This document shows, one piece after another, positions 7,515-15,182 of a stretch of DNA of 28,421 nucleotides. Within the stretch, counting starts at the first letter, position 1. Each line of letters starts with the position of its first letter. The stretch spans positions 1 through 28,421 of the forward strand of contig CAAEKP010000102.1 in assembly GCA_900756555.1 (NCBI GenBank), written 5' to 3'. This DNA is from Peptococcaceae bacterium. Lineage in GTDB: Bacteria > Bacillota > Peptococcia > Peptococcales > Peptococcaceae. The translations under genes were made by a program, and so were the position numbers. The notes under the pieces are model-generated. The model was not told the DNA's origin. It ran no database searches and worked only from the letters and a program-made list of their open reading frames with translations.

Positions 7515-7822
7515 AGGAGTATCAATCGCTATAAAAAGTATACCACAAACCAGAGATATTTGCCACATAAAATTACAACCAGAGAGCACGCAGTAAAAAC
7601 TTATCGTTCCGGGAATTCCATTGCTTTCGTCTGTAGAAAATACAAAATCTCAAAAGCTTCGCCGATGCGTTGGAATAAACGTTATGATGGTACTAGATAT
7701 TCTTACGATAATTAAAAAAGCAAATGAAAGCTTATCTGACTCGTTCTAACAATATTCCTATGCGGGTATTGGACTGGCGTTCCCCTATGGAGCAGCGTCA
7801 CTTTCTTGAACTTCTATTGTAA
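7515..7822 (+). pseudogene. Decayed insertion-sequence transposase (IS3/IS481-like), N- and C-terminal remnants
   Basis: This part of the 480-base gap after the tRNA holds transposase relics. In the frame 7515-7715 one reads ...RYLPHKITTREHAVKTYRSG, then FVCRKYKISKASPMRWNKRY and DGT. This is the helix-turn-helix N-terminus of rve-type (IS3/IS481-like) transposases, and it ends in a stop. In another frame, 7724-7822 encodes a tail containing RSNNIPMRVLDWRSPMEQR, the C-terminal end of such transposases. The whole catalytic (DDE) middle is missing and no good start codon remains. An 'AGCGATTGA' (7469-7477) / 'TCAATCGCT' (7522-7530) inverted repeat lies at the 5' side. The element's left end may be near 7447. 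Its 3' end overlaps the convergent LysR-1 stop. Confidence 0.7.
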
Positions 7823-8713
7823 AACTTCTTGTATAACAATATTTTTAATATCTGTATAAACCGTATCCTGTACCGTTTTTCTTTGAAATATCATATGATA
7901 GAGTGGCAATACCGGATAGCCAAAGGGTAATGCTGTAAATTTTTCTTTCGCAAACAGTGCTTCATAAATTGCCTGTGCTGTAAAACAGGCTGTATTATCT
8001 TCCAACAATAGTTGCTGATGAATTTTTAAATTATTATCTGCATATAAAATATAAGGTGATACTGTTTTGCCATAATAATCTGTTGGTTGTAGTCCAAAAA
8101 TACTTTTCGAGACTTTAATCAAATCATCCACCGACAACGATTCTTGCGCAGCTAACGGAGAAGATGCAGATACCACTGCAACCGGGTTGTCTTTTAAAAT
8201 CAATTTGCATGTAATATCATTCGCATAAAATACAGGCATATTTTTTTCCAGATAACGTTGATCCACAGAACCAATAACAAGGTCACAATCATGCTCAATT
8301 AATGATGGAATAATTGTTTCCTGCGTTATTTCCTTTATGATCAGCTTTGTTTCAGGACATCGCTTATTAAACGCTTTAATGATGCCAGGCATTTTAGTAG
8401 TAAACAATACAGACGCAATATGCAAATCAATTTTATCTCTGACTTCCTGTTTGGCTTTTTCACCATTCAAGTTTTCCATTAGTTCCCGATATGCATTTTC
8501 CATTTGCTGGGCACATTGCAGTACCTGTCTTCCTTCCGGTGTGAAAGCTACGCCTTTCTTAGAGCGATTGAATATCTTGATATTCAGCTCCTGTTCCAGC
8601 TGCTTAATGCTGTAAGATATATTTTGCTGTGTTGTATAATGACGCTCTGCAGTTTGATTAAACGAATGAGTTTGTGCCAGATCCAGCAGCAATTGCATTT
8701 GTGTCAAATGCAT
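7814..8713 (-). CDS. LysR-family transcriptional regulator (LysR-1)
   Basis: A protein of about 299 residues. The N-terminal winged helix-turn-helix (residues about 1-60) contains HSFNQTAERHYTTQQNISYS, IKQLEQELNIKIFNR and FTPEGRQVL, all canonical LysR positions. A periplasmic-binding-protein-like effector domain follows from about residue 90. The start at 8713 (MHLTQMQLLL) aligns with LysR-2 and has GGAG nine bases upstream; two earlier in-frame ATGs (8719, 8722) are too close to it. It is the last gene of an operon with protein B, an ABC ATPase and a zinc-ribbon protein. It resembles LysR-2 throughout. Its C-terminal codons abut insertion-sequence debris, but its length is normal, so it is probably intact. 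The effector is unknown. Confidence 0.92.
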   Translation of the reverse strand: MHLTQMQLLLDLAQTHSFNQTAERHYTTQQNISYSIKQLEQELNIKIFNRSKKGVAFTPEGRQVLQCAQQMENAYRELMENLNGEKAKQEVRDKIDLHIASVLFTTKMPGIIKAFNKRCPETKLIIKEITQETIIPSLIEHDCDLVIGSVDQRYLEKNMPVFYANDITCKLILKDNPVAVVSASSPLAAQESLSVDDLIKVSKSIFGLQPTDYYGKTVSPYILYADNNLKIHQQLLLEDNTACFTAQAIYEALFAKEKFTALPFGYPVLPLYHMIFQRKTVQDTVYTDIKNIVIQEVLQ

Positions 8714-8759
8714 ACGCATCATCTCCTTTTTGCTTTCCCACGGTTGTACTACGCAAATT

Positions 8760-9701
8760 TCAGAAAGCTACATTCCAACGCCGTCCCCAATACAGAAGTC
8801 CCTCTAATGCTGCTGCCGAACAATTCTGTTTGGCACGTTCCATACAATTCTGCCATTGTTCCGTTGAAATTGCGCTGGATAAACTTTGCAGCGTCATAAT
8901 TCGTCCTAAATATGCAGTATCCATTGTTTCTCGTAGTTCTTGTTCAAAGCGCGCCCGCACTTTAGGCAAATCATTGCTTCGTTGATACCAATAACTTTTC
9001 TGATATACTGGTGTATGCAATACTCCCTTTTGATCTAAGCTTTTTATTTGATTATACAGTGTCTTTTCATTCGCATTATACAAAAAACCGTACTGATCAA
9101 TTCCTTCTTTTTGATAAGCAACTCCATAAAAAGTACGTTCAAAATTATCATGCACTTGCATTTTCCCTGAAATTTGTTTTTTCACTAATTGGATCCACCG
9201 CTGCAATGCTTTGTAGCGCCAATCTGGCAAATGTTTGGTTACATACGCATAATTTACTGCACCTTCAAATAAAAGAATATCTTTTTCTTCAAAATAGCCA
9301 TCAATTTCTTCCTGCCATTGCAACAGCAAAGATTCTGCCTGATTATCACCAGGAATTTTCTGCAATTCAGCCAGACAATCAAAATATGTTTCATCAAACT
9401 CTTCTTTCAGTTGTTTTGCTAACTGCAATTTAAAATAAAACAACATATCTTCCATGGTTTCTTCTTTTAAGATTGCTCTTGTAGACCATTGCTGAACAGG
9501 GGTCATACAATATCGAGCTGTCATATGATTTTCAAATGCCTGCTGTATAAATAATTCATCTTCACTCATACTGTACATACGCATACCGTTATCCAGTTTC
9601 CAGGCATAACCATACATTGTGCATTCCTGTTCAAAGCAGTTCATCTCCGCCAACTTACGAATCATTTCTGCACTACTTACATCTTTTAACGAGGTTGTCA
9701 T
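8760..9701 (-). CDS. Uncharacterised protein B (paralogue of protein A)
   Basis: A 313-residue soluble protein with no signal peptide or membrane segments. The start MTTSLKDVSS is chosen because AAAGGAG precedes it at a normal distance. Like protein A it carries two YG-x-A-type modules, MYGYAWKLDNG (from residue 29) and FYGVAYQKEG (from about residue 191). The segment 191-267 aligns with the C-terminal half of protein A, sharing G[VL]L-x-TP, RFE-x-x-LR and MDTAYLGR-like positions. An extra ~100 residues lie between the two modules, and a C-terminal extension contains YWGRRW. It starts 19 bases after the ABC ATPase gene and is followed by LysR-1 after 46 bases, so it belongs to that operon. 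I do not recognise the family and assign no function. Confidence 0.75.
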   Translation of the reverse strand: MTTSLKDVSSAEMIRKLAEMNCFEQECTMYGYAWKLDNGMRMYSMSEDELFIQQAFENHMTARYCMTPVQQWSTRAILKEETMEDMLFYFKLQLAKQLKEEFDETYFDCLAELQKIPGDNQAESLLLQWQEEIDGYFEEKDILLFEGAVNYAYVTKHLPDWRYKALQRWIQLVKKQISGKMQVHDNFERTFYGVAYQKEGIDQYGFLYNANEKTLYNQIKSLDQKGVLHTPVYQKSYWYQRSNDLPKVRARFEQELRETMDTAYLGRIMTLQSLSSAISTEQWQNCMERAKQNCSAAALEGLLYWGRRWNVAF

Positions 9702-9720
9702 ACAGACTTCTCCTTTCTGA

Positions 9721-10512
9721 TTATCTACCAAACTCTAATTGATAATAACCATTTTTCATTCGGCTGACTGTTGCTTTTTTACGCAAGAAACTGCTAATCA
9801 CATCTGACTGCAACATTTCCTCCACAGTACCAATTTGATAAATCTGACCATGGCGCATCAGCAAGCAGTAATCAAATAAATCTGGAGATATTTCTTCAAA
9901 GTGATGTGTCACATATAACATGGTATGCTTTTGCTCTTCTGCCACAGCCTGAATAAAGCGCATCATTTTTTGTTTGCTGACAACATCCAAACCAGTCATA
10001 GGTTCATCCAGCACCATCACTTCTGGCTGAGCCAGTAATGCTCTGGAAATCAGTATATTTTGTCGTTCACCCTTCGATAACCAATTATACGGATAATCCA
10101 ACTTACTTTCTAATCCTACCTGCTTCAGTAATCTTTTCGCTTTACATACATGGGCAGCTGTAATACAGCCATCTTCTAATCCCAATGTACCACTTAAGCC
10201 AGAAAGCAACAAATCCTGCACAGATTCATGCTGATAAATGCGGTCAAAATACGAGTTGCTAATCAACCCCATTTTTTTTCGTATTTCAAGAATATCCAAG
10301 TCGCGATACGATTGTCCTTTATAAGAAAGTGTGCCATGACTGTATTCCTGATAACCTGCCAAAATGCTTAACAAGGTGGTTTTCCCACAGCCATTGGTCC
10401 CCAGTATAATCCATCTGCTTTTTTCTGCAATATCCCAGTTGATATCCTTAATTAAAAAGCGTTCCCCTGACTGACAGCCTACTCCTCTGGCTGTGATGAT
10501 TGATCCATCCAT
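9721..10512 (-). CDS. ABC transporter-type ATP-binding protein without a partner permease
   Basis: A 263-residue ATPase domain with Walker A GTNGCGKT (38-45), the ABC signature LSKGERQ (145-151), Walker B VMVLDEP with Asp169-Glu170, a D-loop GLD, and the switch histidine in YVTHHFEE. All catalytic elements are intact. No transmembrane domain is fused and no permease gene is adjacent. It resembles the ModF/YlmA-like soluble ATPases rather than a clear importer subunit. Its start (GGAGG eight bases upstream) lies 34 bases inside the end of the zinc-ribbon gene, indicating translational coupling. The protein B gene follows after 19 bases. It may energise an unlinked permease or work as a stand-alone ATPase. 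Confidence 0.88.
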   Translation of the reverse strand: MDGSIITARGVGCQSGERFLIKDINWDIAEKSRWIILGTNGCGKTTLLSILAGYQEYSHGTLSYKGQSYRDLDILEIRKKMGLISNSYFDRIYQHESVQDLLLSGLSGTLGLEDGCITAAHVCKAKRLLKQVGLESKLDYPYNWLSKGERQNILISRALLAQPEVMVLDEPMTGLDVVSKQKMMRFIQAVAEEQKHTMLYVTHHFEEISPDLFDYCLLMRHGQIYQIGTVEEMLQSDVISSFLRKKATVSRMKNGYYQLEFGR

Positions 10513-10943
10513 TGGCTCGCCTCCTCCAACAGTTGTTCCAAATTATCCTCCCGAATTGTAGTCGCTTGCTCCATGCTATATTCATTTAGCTGAACAGGCA
10601 CAGTAAACCCTGTTTCATTGGTCAAGCCCAAATAGCGCAGCTGCCAGCTGGTAATATTGCTCACCTTAGCAATATTCATTTGCTTGCGTTGTTCATTATC
10701 CTCCATATCAGGGAAATGATTAAACTGTGTGGCCTCCACAAAAGCTTTTGCACTGGCATAAGCTTCTTTTTCTACGCCATACTCTATTTTCTTACATTGG
10801 TCACAATACAGCTCAATTCTGGCTGCTGCTTGTGTCTGAAATACAATTTGCCGTACATGTAATTCACTTCCGCAGTAACGGCAGCAACAATATTTGGCAC
10901 GTTGTTTCAAGCGTTCTACTCGCATTGATTTTTCTGTTGACAT
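10479..10943 (-). CDS. Zinc-ribbon-containing protein of unknown function
   Basis: A 154-residue soluble protein. Residues Cys21-x2-Cys24 (CRYCGSEL) and Cys47-x2-Cys50 (CDQCK) form a likely four-cysteine zinc ribbon, with two more cysteines just before (19, 20). The rest is mixed helix/strand and ends in an acidic, Gln-rich tail. The start MSTEKSMRVERL at 10943 has AAAGGAGA eight bases upstream, so an earlier in-frame ATG at 10961 is not favoured. It is the first gene of the operon (zinc ribbon, ABC ATPase, protein B, LysR-1), and its 3' end overlaps the ATPase gene. The family is not recognised. Nucleic-acid or protein binding would be typical for a ribbon, but this is inference. Confidence 0.75.
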   Translation of the reverse strand: MSTEKSMRVERLKQRAKYCCCRYCGSELHVRQIVFQTQAAARIELYCDQCKKIEYGVEKEAYASAKAFVEATQFNHFPDMEDNEQRKQMNIAKVSNITSWQLRYLGLTNETGFTVPVQLNEYSMEQATTIREDNLEQLLEEASQWMDQSSQPEE

Positions 10944-10969
10944 TCTGTTTTCTCCTTTCACAACTTAAA

Positions 10970-11006
10970 AAGTGCGATAATTATTTTCAGTATAATTATC
11001 GCACTT
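10970..11006 (-). terminator. Terminator of the frameshifted permease gene, doubling as promoter region
   Basis: A perfect 15-bp inverted repeat, AAGTGCGATAATTAT/ATAATTATCGCACTT, with a 7-base loop. On the minus strand it is followed by TTTAAG. It stands 76 bases past the permease stop and overlaps the next operon's promoter. Confidence 0.8.
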
Positions 11007-11023
11007 CCTTCTTGCTTACTCAA
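10995..11023 (-). promoter_or_regulatory. Promoter of the zinc-ribbon/ABC/protein B/LysR-1 operon
   Basis: Minus strand: TTGAGT (11018-11023), 17-base spacer, GATAAT (10995-11000). The -10 lies inside the 5' arm of the terminator hairpin of the upstream permease gene, so transcripts from it begin near the hairpin loop and avoid termination. Confidence 0.75.
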
Positions 11024-11081
11024 GTATTATTTTTTATAGATTTATTACATTCATATACCATTCATAAACAAGCAATTTCCT

Positions 11082-12492
11082 TTAGAATAAAATATTCGCT
11101 AAAGGCCAACCAACAATCAAACTAACTACAAACAACAGAGGAATAATTTTCAATGCTGCTTTTGTCATCTCACCGGAGTCTGCCATTTCCTGTGTCATGC
11201 AAACTGCTGTTACAGGAGATGCCGCTGGTGTTGCCAACGCAAACTGTGCTAACAAGAATAATAGACAAATCATGCCTGTAGGAGCCATACCAATTACCTG
11301 CGCAAAGTTAAACATAAATGGCATTACCAATACCACTACAATCATATTATTTGCCACATTAGTCATAATAGCTGCGAATGCTAAAGCTACTACAATAAAT
11401 ACCATTGGTGGCAGTGCCATAAATGGCTGCAACAATTTAGCCATTGCTGCTGGAATCCCTGTATCTGGTGTGTTCATGTACATAGCAATTACCATAATAT
11501 AACCAACCATCAGTACCTGACCCCAGTTAACAGATTTCATTCCACGTTCAATATCACATAATGGCTCGCCATTTTCTTTTTTTCATCAAAGAAACTACAG
11601 CTAACAACATTAAAATGATACCACCAAGACCAAACTTAGCTAAAAACGCCTGTACAGGGCCTAATGGCAAAGCAGAACAAATACTTACGCCAATGAAAAT
11701 TAAGAATACTGCTAATGCAGTCTTTTGATCTTTTGTAATACTCTTCGCTTCACCAGTTTGTTTAAAGTCTGCTACCTTCGATACATCTACACGGAACACA
11801 AATTTCATCAACAATACATATACGCTTACCATAATAATTCCAGCTGGAATCATAAACGCCAAATATTTTACAAAATCCAATGGGAAATCTGGGAACATAT
11901 TATTATATGCCATAATCAAAGTTAATCCAGTGCTAAAGAACGGGAATAAAATTTGTCCCATCATACAAGCATATGCAATACCAAGATACATAAAAATTGG
12001 CAGTTTTTCATTTTTCCCAATACCAACTTGTTTAAAAATTGTTGTTGCAAAAGTGCAGAAAATGATACCCATAATAATTGGATTGTGTGGGCCCATAAAC
12101 CATGCAATCAGCAAAATAATCCAAATTGTAATCCATGCTTTACCCTGCATAAATTTGTTGGTTAACAATTTGTTAATCAACCAGTTGAATGCACCCGTAT
12201 CATTACAAATGCCGATTACTGGCATACAGAATAATAAACAAATAATTGTCAAGGAACCAATACTTGCTGCATACATCTGGTTCATGCCAATACTTAACCC
12301 AATGCCCACTAATGCCATTATACTTGGCCAAAGCATATCAATAGTCATCCATCCATAGATTGCACCAATAAAGGTGCCTAAAATGCCCATGCCCAGCGGT
12401 GTAATACCTGCAAAACCTGGCACAAAACGAAACAAGAAGCAAAACGCGAATACAACTAAATAATGTATTGGTGATACTTTTTTGGTTTCCAT
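11082..12492 (-). pseudogene. SLC13/DASS-like anion permease, split by a frameshift
   Basis: Two adjacent reading frames together form one permease. 12492-11554 gives 312 residues (METKKVSPIHYLVV...) and 11540-11082 gives the last 152 residues. The break is in a run of seven A on the coding strand (T7 at 11577-11583). Removing one A restores ...LMKKENGEPLCDIERGM..., which aligns with IWKVDGEPVLNKKT of the intact paralogue at 17519-18967. The protein is strongly hydrophobic with about 11-12 membrane segments. Its re-entrant-type motifs GPHNPIIMG and TNVANNMIV, plus ATPAASPV near the end, fit the SLC13/ion-transporter superfamily, which imports di/tricarboxylates, sulfate and similar anions. 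It lies downstream of P1 and has its own terminator. This could be a true pseudogene, a phase-variable switch, transcriptional slippage or a sequencing error. Confidence 0.82.
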
Positions 12493-12693
12493 AAAATTCG
12501 CCCCATTTCTAAAACTTCTTTATTTTATAATAACTCTTTAAAAATTTCTTTTCTGTTTTTTTTGAACAATGTTGTTATAAATCCGAACAATAATACCTTT
12601 TTATAAATATAAATTTACACCACCGCATACCCAAACCAAATTTCTTTGGTTTCCCCTTTGGCTAGCGGTTGGGTAGAATAGCTACTAAAAATC
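12493..12693 (-). promoter_or_regulatory. Leader region of the frameshifted permease, with a foldable element
   Basis: The gap between the P1 terminator and the permease start holds no gene. Nearest to P1 (12620-12680) the minus-strand RNA can form AAACCAAA-GAAA-UUUGGUUU (12633-12652), an 8-bp stem with a GNRA tetraloop. Flanking CCGC/GCGG segments can close an outer stem. Nearer the gene, GAACAAT occurs twice on the plus strand, 21 bases apart (12564-12570 and 12585-12591), suggesting a protein site. No convincing -10/-35 pair was found. Confidence 0.4.
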
Positions 12694-12730
12694 AGCTGAT
12701 GCAGTGATGCTTAAAACCACCGCATCAGCT
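12694..12730 (-). terminator. Terminator of phosphodiesterase gene P1
   Basis: AGCTGATGC-x-GTG pairs with CAC-x-GCATCAGCT (13 bp, one mismatch) around an 11-base loop. On the minus strand it runs into GATTTTTAG. It lies 39 bases past the P1 stop. Confidence 0.75.
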
Positions 12731-12769
12731 TTCTTACCATATATCTATTTTATACAATCGTTATCTCTA

Positions 12770-14887
12770 TTACAGTTCTTCACTTAAAATGCTATACACT
12801 GGGCACCCTTCTGCTTCAGCCGGCATTCTTACACCCAGCAGTACAGCTGCAGTTGGTGTTACATCCACTTCACGTGGGAACAGTTTCATTTCAAAACCTT
12901 TCTTAATACCAGCGCCAGCTGCTACAAAGATAGGCCCTACAGAGGTACCAGCATACCCTTCTGCTGTAGATAAGGATTCGCCATGGTCACGTACAAAGGA
13001 TTCATGTACGAAGAAAATGATATCCCCAGATGTATAGTCACCGCCCAGCCCTAACAGGTTGGCATCTTTCTGATGCAGAGCCAAAGAAATAATTCTGTGC
13101 CCTGTTTCCGGGTCTTTCAAGCTATACAAGTCTGTAATAATTTTTTCTTCCAGTTCATATTTATCTGCCGGGTCAACAATACCAAAACGGTCACGGCCTT
13201 TTAAGTTAATAAAGATACTATTGGAACGCTGCTGAATTGCAACTGTTTTTTCCCAGTCGATAGCTGGAATATCTTTGCCGTTTTCATCTTTCTTCATTAC
13301 GGTGTAACCCAAATCACATAAGGTTTTGGTGTTAATCCCGTAGTTATCGCCAATACCAGGCATATAATCTTCATTTGGACATACCAGAGAGTGGTCAGAG
13401 AACAGAATGATACTCCATCCTTCGTCCAGCAATGGCAGGAATTCACCAATATATTCATCGGTCATTTCGTGTGTACCGATTGCGCACTGATAAATTTCTT
13501 TTTCATCTTTTGTGGAAGTATCACGGTTTTTCAAAGTACGCATGTAGGTATGACCGGACATATCTGGTCCGTGGAAGTGGCTGAATACAACTTCTACCCC
13601 TTCATTGTGAATCATATAGTTAATAGAATCAGCCTGCCATTTTGCAGCCTGTCTCCACTGTTCCAGGTTACATTTGTTGATGATGTCCAAGTCGCCATCA
13701 CCAATCTGCCCAGTTGCACATGGAGGACCAAAGTTGGCTTTAATTTTGTCAAAAATCCAGGTTGGATACCATACGCTATTATCATCTGCAGAGAATGCAT
13801 TGGAATACCACATCCGCAGGAAGCTGCCGTCTTCTGCTAAATCCAGAATACGCATATTACGAACAACGTTTTCTACGCCGCCTTCTTTTTTAGGAATGAC
13901 ACCTGGTACATTTGGAGTGTAAACATCTTTTTCAACAATACCAAATGGCTGTGGTGCCTGTTTGGAACCATAAATTGCGATTCTATCATAAACACCCTGT
14001 TCATTTTTCAGCATCAGGCATGGATGTGGGAATTTCCCAAATAAGAACATCAGCGTAAATTCTTTTGCACCTTCTGGAACTTCTACACCCCAACCTTCTG
14101 GTTCGGTAATTGGAGATAAGGATACGTTAGCACTAAACCGATGCAAGTTATACATCTGCTGGTCATCTTCAAACAAGATGTTGGTACGAACGTCCATCAT
14201 TTTCTTTGGATGGAAACCGTTGAAGCCATCAATACCATCTTTGAATTCTGCGTATAAATCATTTACATAAGATAAATCATTTTCACATTTTGTGTAGGTG
14301 CTGTAATCCGGTTTCAAGCCCAGCAATTCTTGTGGGTCACCAGTAAAGCCTTCTGTAGTAGCAACCGCGTTTGGATAGAATTTCGCTTCCTGACATTTGG
14401 TACTTGCTACTGCAATACCTTCCCAGTCACGCATTGCATAAGTGAATCCCAATGCACCTGGAGAGGTACCATCTACTACCATTAAGTTTTCACTGTCGCT
14501 GGTTGGAGGCCAAGCACCACCTGGCCAGTGCCATACTAATGTTTTTTTGCCTGCTTCTGCTGTAATGTTCCACAGTGGTTCAGCATGCACATATTTGGAG
14601 TAGATACCAGCAAAGTTTACGCCCAGCTCCCCTTTCATATTGATGTTGAAGTCTTCAACACCATGGGTCATTGGATAAGCACCGGTTGCCAGTGTGGTCC
14701 ACATTGGAGGAGTAATCGTTGGCACTGCACCCAACAAACGCAGGTCATGACGGGCAGAACCAGCCTCAATCAATTTTTTCAGATTTGGCATATGACCTTC
14801 GTCCACCATTGTGCGGGAAAATTTTGGATCCAGGCCGTCAATCCCCAGCATAATCACTTTTTCACTTAAACCTTTTGAACGTAACAT
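12770..14887 (-). CDS. Type I phosphodiesterase/nucleotide pyrophosphatase-like enzyme, P1
   Basis: A 705-residue cytosolic metallo-hydrolase of the alkaline phosphatase superfamily. The N-terminus MLGIDGLDP supplies the first metal ligand (Asp17). PTITPPMWTTLATG contains the likely nucleophile Thr59, aligned with the NPP motif PTKTFPNHYTLVTG. GPDMSGH (Asp442, His446), FSDH (Asp498, His499) and RDHG (His635) complete a two-metal site. The family cleaves phosphodiester, pyrophosphate, phosphonate or sulfate-ester bonds. No signal peptide is present. The start at 14887 (MLRSKGL) has AGGTGA upstream and matches the paralogues; an earlier ATG at 14902 is less likely. A middle segment of about 250 residues is family-specific. 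It has its own operator-bearing promoter and a terminator. The substrate is unknown. Confidence 0.88.
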   Translation of the reverse strand: MLRSKGLSEKVIMLGIDGLDPKFSRTMVDEGHMPNLKKLIEAGSARHDLRLLGAVPTITPPMWTTLATGAYPMTHGVEDFNINMKGELGVNFAGIYSKYVHAEPLWNITAEAGKKTLVWHWPGGAWPPTSDSENLMVVDGTSPGALGFTYAMRDWEGIAVASTKCQEAKFYPNAVATTEGFTGDPQELLGLKPDYSTYTKCENDLSYVNDLYAEFKDGIDGFNGFHPKKMMDVRTNILFEDDQQMYNLHRFSANVSLSPITEPEGWGVEVPEGAKEFTLMFLFGKFPHPCLMLKNEQGVYDRIAIYGSKQAPQPFGIVEKDVYTPNVPGVIPKKEGGVENVVRNMRILDLAEDGSFLRMWYSNAFSADDNSVWYPTWIFDKIKANFGPPCATGQIGDGDLDIINKCNLEQWRQAAKWQADSINYMIHNEGVEVVFSHFHGPDMSGHTYMRTLKNRDTSTKDEKEIYQCAIGTHEMTDEYIGEFLPLLDEGWSIILFSDHSLVCPNEDYMPGIGDNYGINTKTLCDLGYTVMKKDENGKDIPAIDWEKTVAIQQRSNSIFINLKGRDRFGIVDPADKYELEEKIITDLYSLKDPETGHRIISLALHQKDANLLGLGGDYTSGDIIFFVHESFVRDHGESLSTAEGYAGTSVGPIFVAAGAGIKKGFEMKLFPREVDVTPTAAVLLGVRMPAEAEGCPVYSILSEEL

Positions 14888-14926
14888 AATCTCACCTTCC
14901 ATATAAAAATTATTTTTATTGAAGAG

Positions 14927-14948
14927 AACCGTTTCAAAAACAACGGTT
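14927..14948. repeat. Inverted repeat in the P1 leader
   Basis: AACCGTT (14927-14933) and AACGGTT (14942-14948) form a 7-bp dyad between the P1 -10 and its start codon. It may be an mRNA hairpin or operator; the paralogues lack it. Confidence 0.5.
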
Positions 14949-14966
14949 TCATTTCCTTTCTATTAC

Positions 14967-15041
14967 ATTATACCATAAACTATATTTATCGGAAGCAATT
15001 TTATTTTGTTGCTGTTTTTATCTGGCACAATATTATTTTGT
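14967..15041 (-). promoter_or_regulatory. P1 promoter with bipartite LysR-type operator
   Basis: Plus-strand reading: TTTTATTTTGT at 14999-15009 and ACAATATTATTTTGT at 15027-15041, start-to-start distance 28. On the minus strand the -10 is TATAAT (14967-14972) and the -35-like TTGCTT (14993-14998) abuts the proximal element, with a long 20-base spacer that suggests activator dependence. The spacer contains ATAAA-N5-TTTAT. Confidence 0.75.
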
Positions 15042-15085
15042 TTCAAAAATAAAATGCCTCCAAGCATCGTTATAGGACAAAAACA

Positions 15086-15130
15086 ACAGGCTAAAAGAAT
15101 TTTACAATGCGCAAAATCCTTTCAGCCTGT
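15086..15130 (-). terminator. Terminator of phosphodiesterase gene P2
   Basis: An 18-bp stem, ACAGGCT...ATTTT paired with AAAAT...AGCCTGT, in which the two mismatches become G-U pairs in the minus-strand RNA. It has a 9-base loop and is followed by TGTTTTTG. Confidence 0.85.
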
Positions 15131-15182
15131 CTTGTTCAACAAAGATTCACGTTACAAATATACGGTACGTTTCTTTGCTATC

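Noticed and set aside
11570..11590. Programmed ribosomal frameshift in the permease
   Set aside because: Joining the frames needs +1 (or -2), whereas A-rich slippery sites usually give -1. No stimulatory structure was evident, so indel or slippage at the A7 run is a simpler reading.
11930..12358. 142-codon plus-strand frame opposite the permease
   Set aside because: Antisense shadow of a hydrophobic gene; such frames are expected from the codon pattern of membrane proteins.
12560..12595. Copy of the LysR-type operator before the frameshifted permease
   Set aside because: AACAATGTTGTT and the two GAACAAT repeats differ from ACAAWATWTTTTTGT, the partner block is missing, and the distance to a -10 does not fit.
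12614..12690. Known riboswitch class before the permease
   Set aside because: I compared it mentally with THF, fluoride, glycine and preQ1 patterns and saw none of their conserved cores. It is kept only as an unclassified foldable element.
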